DNA from: Puccinia triticina
Taxonomy: Eukaryota; Basidiomycota; Pucciniomycetes; Pucciniales; Pucciniaceae
Reading direction: 5' to 3'
Assembly: GCF_026914185.1 (NCBI RefSeq)
Contig: NC_070569.1
Location: forward strand, 4,774,001-4,838,000
DNA length: 64,000 nt
Shown: piece after piece, positions 57,719-64,000 of the stretch
Layout: every line of letters begins with the position of its first letter
Position numbering within the stretch: the first letter of the stretch is position 1
Notes under the pieces: model-generated
Seen by the model: the letters and a program-made list of their open reading frames with translations, nothing else
Databases searched by the model: none
What the model was told of the DNA's origin: nothing
Made by a program: the position numbers and the translations under genes

Positions 57719-58200
57719 AATTAACGACATTTTTTTATTGCCGAGTCTTGATTTGTGAACTTGGCCGGCTTGGTGCTTATTGAATTGTTTATTGATAACA
57801 TACTTACGATAGTGCTGAGAAATTGAAAATATGTGTGTAGAAATTTGTTGCTTTGAAATTTAATTGATACGGGAGAAAGAACTAAGTGCTTTTGACTAAT
57901 GTATCGTCTCATATGCTCTCATTATATCTAAAACTCATAGAAGCCCCCAACGTGAAACAACCCTTATCTCCCTTGGCAGCCGTGGCAAACCATCGAAGAG
58001 CCCCTGGATCTGCATGGCAAATAAAACCAGTTGCCATGCTGCCCTTGGCAGGGAATTCAAGCAGCAAATCAAGGACCCTTAACTCCCTTGGTAAGGAATA
58101 CAACTGTGTGACCATGTACCAGACCAATTATTTTGCCTAAACCCAAAACCCATCACTGTAACTGGCACCACCTGGCCGGATTGAGGGGAAATTTCCTGCT
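57719..58200. other. Unassigned spacer
   Basis: A GTAAGT donor on the minus strand near 57808 could belong to an upstream helicase exon. No coding region recognised. Confidence 0.35.
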
Positions 58201-58229
58201 GGTTGCAGCGATTAAAATCAGTGGAAAAA

Positions 58230-59300
58230 AAAACCTTCAAGTTTTAGCGGGCTACATGATCAGCAGTCAATAGGTGGGAAACCGCTGCGCTAACTTGGAA
58301 GCACAGCAGAAAAACTATTGAATGACCACTGACAACGTTGTAACCGCTGCGCTATGCTAAAAAAAAGTGGTCATTTAGCGCAGCGCAGCGGTCACACCGC
58401 TACTTCCCAGAGGCATGTAAAGCTGTTAAAAAAACTAATGCGCTACTCGCTACACGCAGTGATTGACCGCTACCCACCCAGGGCAATTAGCAATAGCGCA
58501 GAGGAAGCGGAAATCCGCTGCGCTATCCGCTAATTTAGCGGATAGCGGAATTTAATTTCATGCTAAACCTCTTTTAATATGATTTAAACCATTTTCTTTC
58601 ATCTTTTTCAAACCGCTGAAGTGCAGCGGTTCAGCACTACGTGACCCCTTTTTTTAGCCCGCTAAAATAATTTTGTTCCCCAGGGAAAACAGAAAGTGTT
58701 TAGCGCAGAGGTCTGGCTGGTTCTCCCAGAGTTTAGCACAGTGGCACAAAAACCTGCTGCACTAACCGCTTTGCTGCGCTAAAAGTAGCGCAGCGCAGCT
58801 GTTACAACGTTGCCCCTTACCACCTTCTCAGGGTCATCACAATTATTTTTCTGCACCCCATCTTGGTTATAAGGTCCAGGTGAGGTCTGATGGGGGGTGA
58901 AGGGTTGGTAGGGAGGTTGATTGAGTGAGTGGGGATACAAATACACATGTCATCCAATCAAAAAAATGGGTGTCAATGTGCCGCACCCTGCTCCCATTGA
59001 CGCTGCTGCTGCACCAATGGTCCGTTCTTAGTGCTGCGCAGAAAAATCAGTGTGTTGAAGCTGGAAAAGCGGTCAGCAGTCTTTCTGCTGTGCTGTGCTA
59101 ATTGTCAGCTTTAGCACTTTTTTTGGCACTGCACTAACACTGATCACCAGAAAGAGTCAGTGGTAGATCACTGAATTCAGTGTTAACACAGAGTTTGGAG
59201 CGCTGTGCTAATGCTCATTGGGCTTGAGGATCAGTGGTGGACTGCTGTGCTGCGCTGCTGGGGAAATTGGCCGCACTTTTAGTGCAGCGCAGCAGTTTCA
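58230..59300. repeat. Cluster of short gcgcta/tagcgc inverted motifs
   Basis: At least fifteen copies of cgctgcgcta, agcgcagcgg or variants in both orientations over 1 kb. ttttagcgggcta (58243) and its complement (58653) could be ends of a nested non-autonomous transposon of about 420 bp, but no target duplication was found. Confidence 0.6.
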
Positions 59301-59768
59301 CCCTTGGACACAGGTTTTATTGTTTTTTGGTTACTGCTCCCAATTTTATGCTGGTTGGTTTGCTCTAAAAAAAATTGGACTTTTAATCCATTGCTGGATT
59401 TACAGAACTATGTCCTCGTTAAAATTGGAATTGGCTGACAAGTGTGAATTTTTTCAAAAATACTGCTTTTTTGGAGGGGTATCAGTCTTAGCACAGAAAT
59501 AGAAAGTCATAAATTTGAAAATTCCGCTCTGGTGCAAAACCTCTAGCAGCACATTGAATCCTGAAATATGTTACCACTTCTCAAAGCCATATGAACCACT
59601 TTTTTCTGCCTACTACATAAGATGAGTGCATATGATAATTTTTATTTGCTGGCCTTTTTGGTTTTTGTAATTTTATGTGCAGAATTTTGCCTTGGTATCA
59701 TCCATGTAATTAGTTTAGAATTCTACTTGCTCCTTCACTACTTAGAAATTAGTGGATTTGTGTGGCAC

Positions 59769-59957
59769 TACCACCAAATCAGTGAATCTAGGTGTTACCA
59801 CCAAATCAGTGAATTTAGGTGCTGCCACCAAATCAGTGAATTTGGATGGCGCCACCAAATCAGTGAATTTGGGTGGTGCCACCAAATCAGAGAATTTGGG
59901 TGGTGCCACCAAATCAGAGAATTTGGGTGGTGCCACCAAATCAGTGAATTTTATCTG
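59769..59957 (+). repeat. 27-bp tandem repeat (7 copies)
   Basis: Units caccaaatcagtgaatttgg plus gtggtgc repeat seven times. They are open in several frames (TKSVNLGGA on plus, KFTDLVAPP on minus) because 27 is a multiple of three. No start, splice or homology support exists for a protein. Confidence 0.92.
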
Positions 59958-60739
59958 CATTACCACTATGTCAAAGATTGCCACTATGCCACTGCAAAGA
60001 CAGTGGTGTGCTGCTGCAGATTTTGGAACACTCAAATAGGTTTTCCCAAGGGATTCCAAATAATGTTAATGTAAGTGGCCACAGTTTGATAACTACTATG
60101 GAGCATAGTGTTGCATAGAGTTGCAGAAAAATGTGTCACTTTCTCCTCCAATTTTGGCCAACTTGGAAACCAGGGGACAGTCTGTCACATGCATTTGATC
60201 TCCTCATTGTGTGCTCCACGCACGCACAACACAGCCAACAGTAGAAAGAGAGGAAACAAAAGCAGAAGGAGAAAGCAGAAAGAGAGGGAACATAACAGAG
60301 AGGAAAACAAGCCTGAGAGATGTAAAGATAACAAATGAAGGAGAACAAGACTGAAGAAAAGAAACAAAAAGGAAAAGGGAACACCACAACAAGGAATAAA
60401 CCCACAGAACATGCTGTGTTAGGACCAAGAAAGAAAACAAGGAATTTGGGAAATGGAAGGAAAAGAAGAGAAGTGGAAAGAAAGAAGGGAAGTAAGTGAT
60501 AAAATCATAAACACATGGGATGGCTTAAGGGATGTACTAGATCTTGATGTCTTGAGTTTTCAGGGGGAAATCTTGAGTTTTGAAGATATTGATGAATGAG
60601 TCTTGAGGCTGTTTAATGAACCTTGAATCTTGAGGATGGTGCCGGTGAAACTGAGTCACTAAATCTGATCTGACTACTGGATTTTCTGGCACAGTGGCTC
60701 AAACACCAACAAAACAAAACAATTCTGTTGAGTACAATC
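59958..60739. other. Unassigned DNA with A/G-rich tract
   Basis: 60240-60500 is strongly A/G-biased on the plus strand and gives low-complexity frames. Nothing else seen. Confidence 0.4.
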
Positions 60740-61852
60740 TCAGATATTGTGGCTATTTTTAGAGTGCCAATTGGCAAGTCGGTCACTCCGTGAGACTGTT
60801 CTGGTTTTCACTTCTTGTGGATTCAGTTTGTTCAAGATTTCAGCTCTTTTCATGAGGCGTTCACTGATTTGGAATGAGCAAGCAAAGTGTGTTTTATCTT
60901 CAGTGCTCCTCAAAGCTTTTGGTGGTGCAGTTGTGTGATGTTCAAGGCTGTTGCTTGGCCACATTACCTCAATTATACCAGGGGTTGTTCCAAAGTCCAG
61001 ATTGCAATCAAATTGAGGAAATCGGAAGGCATGTCCTTTGACATTGACTGGTGGACAGATTGGCATTCCACCATTTTTGCAGTCTATGTAGCTAAACAAT
61101 CCATATGTCAGAGGGTTTGCATCTGGGTCTTTGTGTGGGGAGTTGTAGAAATCTTCAGTTGTAATAGCAACACTGCTGTAGAGAGGCTCAGTGCTGAAAT
61201 CAGTCCAATCCTTTGCAGCCCAGCTAGGAACCCCAAATTCTTGAAGTATCTTCTGATTGTTCTCATATGCTGATTCAGAGAAGTGTCAAACTCTTTCACA
61301 TAGGAATTCATTATGATCAGGAAGGGACAATTCAATTTCTTGTTCTGTTCCAATTTCCTCTGCTGTAAGGCCATCAGCCCAGGCATAAACTCCTGTCAAA
61401 GGAAATAATTCCATGGTCAGAAATTAAAAAGGAACATGATTAATTATGTAAGACATACCAGCAGTTTTTCCCTCTTCTCTGCCACCTCGGAAGCCAATAC
61501 AAGCCATCTTTCCATTCAGTGTAAATTGGTTGGGTTGATGGGGCCGATGTAAACTCATTTTGAAGAGATCCTTGATCATTCGAATCAACTTTTCTGTAGT
61601 TTCATCATTGTTGTTGGAATCTTTTGCTAATGGGTGGAATTGTGCAAGAAAGAGGATATTTTTTCCAGAATCATCGGTCACAATCAAATACTTAGATTTA
61701 GAAAATGTCTCAATTGAAATTGAAAATGTCTCTTTTTTTTGTTTTTGACTCATTCGCAACACATATGGTTCTGCTATCCCTGAAAAGTTTTCATTTTGTA
61801 GGCGTTGTGAAAGTTCAGGGATTTCTAATTTGGCCAATGAATCTGGAGTCAT
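60740..61852 (-). pseudogene. Tet-like 2OG-Fe(II) oxygenase cargo gene, 2 exons, one in-frame TGA
   Basis: Minus-strand exons 61852-61459 and 61392-60740 join in phase (349 codons). The start MTPDSLAKLEIPE is the best ATG. The second exon reads KTAG/VYAWADGLTAEE, then TGA at 61288-61286 (codon about 167, one change from CGA), then continues as coding sequence. The oxygenase core shows NSPHKDPDANPLTYGLF (HxD metal site), a GG...FRFPQFDCNLDF strand and GIIEVMWPSNSLEHHT (distal His). This resembles the Tet-like family expanded in rusts and other basidiomycetes, related to TET/JBP enzymes that oxidise 5-methylcytosine. DNA-base oxidation by this protein is inference. Either the copy is dead or the stop is a sequencing or read-through issue. 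Confidence 0.78.
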
Positions 61853-63104
61853 TTCTTGTGTGGTGGTTTGGTGGAAGAGGAGTGGAATTTGGCAATAAGG
61901 ATCCACTCTATTGATTTGAATGGAATGCAGTGCTGTAAAATGGGTTGAGGGTACGTGGTGTGGAGTGCAAAGAGATGAGGGAACAAACTGAGATACAAGG
62001 AGCCATTTGGTATGATTGTACATAGTGCCAAGAATGCAGCTCAAACAACACAGCAAATTGCAGTCCGGACATCCTGGATCAACATTTTATGTATCACACT
62101 CTAAAACCACTGCAACATCCTAAGGCTTGTTTCAGGTACATGCATAATTGATTCAGAGATAGATAGGATCAGCAAGGCAATTTTGTTACTCGTGCAAGCT
62201 GCTGCAGAATCTTTCCAAACCTCCCACCCATACTGCTTCTGTTCTGAGGTGTTGACGCGTGCTCTCGGACTGGCTCCCCACTCTGGTGGTCGGCCAGCCC
62301 GCCTCGGCAGATAGTTGCGCTATCAGGACAAGGAGCCAGGAAAGAAACGGACACCGTTCCACCTGGGACAGATGCCAGCGAGATGAGGAAGGACATTCTG
62401 GCTCTGGCAGCACTACACGCCACTTGGTGAAACAGATCATCATTGTGGTGCCAAGAATCCATGCCAAACCACATGAGAAATCAAATGTCCCGGATCAACA
62501 ATTTATGTACAGTACTAACTATGGCAAGTTACTGTCTCTTAAGGCTGGAGATACATGGATAGTTGATTTGGCATTAGCGCCAGGACAAAACGGAGGTGAG
62601 GAGGGCTAGGTCTGTATCGCAGAGCCTATCTATCATCTCAAACAAGTTTGGTCCGCACTGCTCCTATCGCGGCTTTATTCCCTAGCTTCAGGCGAGGGGG
62701 ATGAGTCGGATCAAGCTGAGGTGTTCATTGAGTTGAGCTCCGAGATCGGGATGTCTCGGTTATTACAGCAGAGTCCATCTATCATCTCAAACACTCTTAT
62801 CGGGACTTTATTGTTGGTTCTTATCGCGGCTTTATTCCCGAGCTTCAGGCAAAGGGGATGAGTCGGACCAAGCTTAGGTGTTCATGGATTAGAGCTCCGA
62901 AATCGGGATGCCTCGGTTGTTACAACAGAGGCTATCAAAACGCATTAATATGGAGAGCTGAGGAGAGACAAGTACGCCTCCGAGCCTACTTTCCCGCCCT
63001 GATGGCCCATCCCCCCTCGTCCCATTCCCCTTCCCATACCCGTCGGCCCCCCGCCTAGGGGGCGCGAATTCATTATCAGGGAGAGTCGGAGGTTTGTGGA
63101 GGTT
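61853..63104. other. Right subterminal region of the 13.3-kb element
   Basis: 5' flank of the oxygenase gene followed by GC-richer DNA. The minus frame is open upstream to 62056 with no support. No other gene recognised. Confidence 0.4.
62629..62931 (+). repeat. About 150-bp imperfect tandem duplication
   Basis: 62629-62777 and 62778-62931 share tatcatctcaaaca, tatcgcggctttattcc, ggggatgagtcgga and gctccgaaatcgggatg in the same order. It lies just inside the right terminal repeat and is not mirrored on the left side. Confidence 0.8.
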
Positions 63105-63420
63105 GTGGCTAGGGGCGTTCATGGTGATGTCGGGGGACGTGTGCGAGGTTATCAGCGCATCGCGTGGGGAGTCCGACAGGAGTGAGCTTGCAACCCCATA
63201 AGTCAAAAATTATATATGTACATACTCACCAATGACTCGGGCCTGATGAAAAAGGTTGGGCCTGATTTTGAAGGCCCGGGAAGGTTATTGGGTTTTGGTA
63301 CTCGTTTCAGCCCGACCGAAAAGGTGTGTACACATGTACTGCCTTTGAAACAGGCCGAAAAGTTTGGTTTTTGGTTTTTGTTTTCGTTGACACAAATGGT
63401 GTCGGTCCAGGTCCACCGTA
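63105..63420 (-). repeat. Right terminal inverted repeat (about 316 bp)
   Basis: Partner of 50100-50417. It ends exactly at the CGAAAG duplication. Confidence 0.95.
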
Positions 63421-64000
63421 CGAAAGGCTTCAGGTATGAAGACCGAGAGGTTATTTTCCTGAATGAGTATAGATAATTGTCAATATGTACCCAAAGCGGT
63501 AATCAAAGAGGAGTCAATGCAAAAGATACCCACATCATCAAACAAGTCAGGAGAGTTCAAAAGACGTTCAATTGATTCCCACCCCAGACCCTCAACAACC
63601 CAATTGTTGAGCCACTTTTCAACAGCTATGGGAGCACGGCAAATGAACATCTCATCCGCTGAAAAAGGGTCATGATTGTGCTCCCACAACCAGAATACCC
63701 GAAGTGTGTTGGTTGAGATGTGATAAGAGATTGTATAGCGAGCGGTGCAGCCAATCTTTTGGGATTTGTGTGTCTTACGTGAGTTGATACGATTGGGTGG
63801 CTGGCCAGCGCGTGGACATTTGAACTCAAGTTTGAAGCCGTTCATTGCTGGCCTACCCGGGCCCTTTACAACTGATCTGGATTGAGTTAGGTCTTTGTTG
63901 GGGGCTTGCTTTTGAGTTGTCCAACGCACTGTTCCTTCCATTGCATGGGCGAAGTCTTCGGCATGCTTGCGGGTGTGGCCAGGAATTGTGAAGGTGTATG

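Larger units (their letters stand above)
50100..63420 (+). mobile_element. 13.3-kb DNA transposon with rve-type integrase and cargo genes
   Basis: The ends tacggtggacctggaccgac (50100) and its complement (ending 63420) belong to terminal inverted repeats of about 317 bp, 50100-50417 and 63105-63420. The target duplication is the 6-bp cgaaag (50094-50099, 63421-63426). Genes inside are an alpha-kinase (plus), a DDE integrase (plus), a Pif1-helicase remnant (minus) and a Tet-like oxygenase (minus). Six-bp duplications with TAY ends and an IS3/retroviral-type DDE enzyme recall the IS3EU superfamily. Polintons share the 6-bp duplication and long repeats but need polymerase and capsid genes, which are absent. 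Classification is inference; the boundaries are direct. Confidence 0.93.
47906..64000 (-). pseudogene. MULE transposase gene, interrupted by a 13.3-kb transposon; 5' end beyond window
   Basis: On the minus strand the pieces are <64000-63427, then 50093-49719, 49645-48874 and 48811-47906. The N-terminal part is a FAR1/WRKY-GCM1-type zinc domain (IGCTARYTIS...WLWEHNHDP). Next are the MULE core (MLLSHGQSMLMIDSTHNS, MSDCALAIANAV, HYWCIFHVIKAY, NNYVESWHNILK) and a SWIM zinc finger (SCTCPHF...ACKHMFFL). Joining across the insertion with one copy of CGAAAG restores an open frame, ...FIPEAF/RDNMYDKV. A separate TGA at 63480-63482 (after ITALGTY) also breaks the frame. The gene is therefore doubly inactivated. 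The protein would be well over 800 residues, usual for MULEs. Confidence 0.9.

Noticed and set aside
58243..58667. Complete 420-bp MITE with ttttagcgggcta ends
   Set aside because: The ends match, but the flanks (tcaagttt versus aaataatt) show no target duplication.
60136..60440. Three overlapping Phe/Leu/Ser-rich minus ORFs as membrane proteins
   Set aside because: All arise from one A/G-rich tract and have equal length in each frame, typical of low-complexity DNA.
61108..61386. Separate 92-aa minus-strand gene (MPGLMALQQ...)
   Set aside because: It is a shifted frame over the Tet-like gene's second exon. The other frame continues the oxygenase sequence on both sides.
50100..63420. Polinton/Maverick element
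   Set aside because: The 6-bp duplication, long TIRs and rve integrase fit, but no protein-primed polymerase, packaging ATPase, protease or capsid gene was found.
50100..63420. Helitron
   Set aside because: A Pif1-like tail is present, but there is no Rep domain or CTRR end, and the TIRs plus target duplication exclude rolling-circle insertion.

Overview
The window is eukaryotic nuclear DNA from a basidiomycete, most probably a rust fungus (Pucciniales). The reasons are small-intron, multi-exon genes, secreted phospholipase B and expansin-like genes, a Tet-like 2OG-Fe(II) oxygenase, an alpha-kinase, and dense nested Ty1/copia, Ty3/gypsy, hAT, MULE and miniature elements. The assignment to rusts rests on gene-family knowledge and was not tested by search. 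Exon models below were spliced by eye using GT..AG sites and reading phase.

Layout. 1-5.2 kb: a nearly intact Ty1/copia element on the minus strand, with the 3' LTR cut by the window edge. 5.2-9.1 kb: a foldback repeat, a hypothetical gene and a small MITE. 9.2-11.9 kb: a 13-exon secreted lysophospholipase/phospholipase B gene (minus). 12.8-20.7 kb: tandem and satellite repeats and a complete Ty3/gypsy chromovirus (minus) whose gag is split by a 637-bp TRIM. 21.5-24.2 kb: a non-autonomous MULE-like element with long inverted arms made of a palindromic satellite, itself split by a putative solo LTR. 24.3-28.7 kb: an inverted pair of a second TRIM family split by a decayed hAT transposon.

30.6-46.0 kb is the gene-rich part: a mitochondrial PrpD-type 2-methylcitrate dehydratase (30.6), a Dpb3/CHRAC-type histone-fold gene (35.8), a second 13-exon phospholipase B (37.9, plus strand, same exon architecture as the first), and two paralogous secreted expansin-like genes (41.5 and 44.5, minus).

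47.9-64 kb holds a MULE transposase gene (FAR1-like N terminus, MULE core, SWIM zinc finger) cut by a 13.3-kb element at 50100-63420. That element has about 317-bp terminal inverted repeats, TAC...GTA termini and a 6-bp target duplication. It carries an apparently intact rve-type DDE integrase, an alpha-kinase gene, a Pif1-helicase C-terminal remnant and a Tet-like dioxygenase gene with one stop codon. This large cargo-carrying transposon, and the two TRIM families whose LTRs contain tRNA-like pol III promoter modules, are the observations most worth following up.
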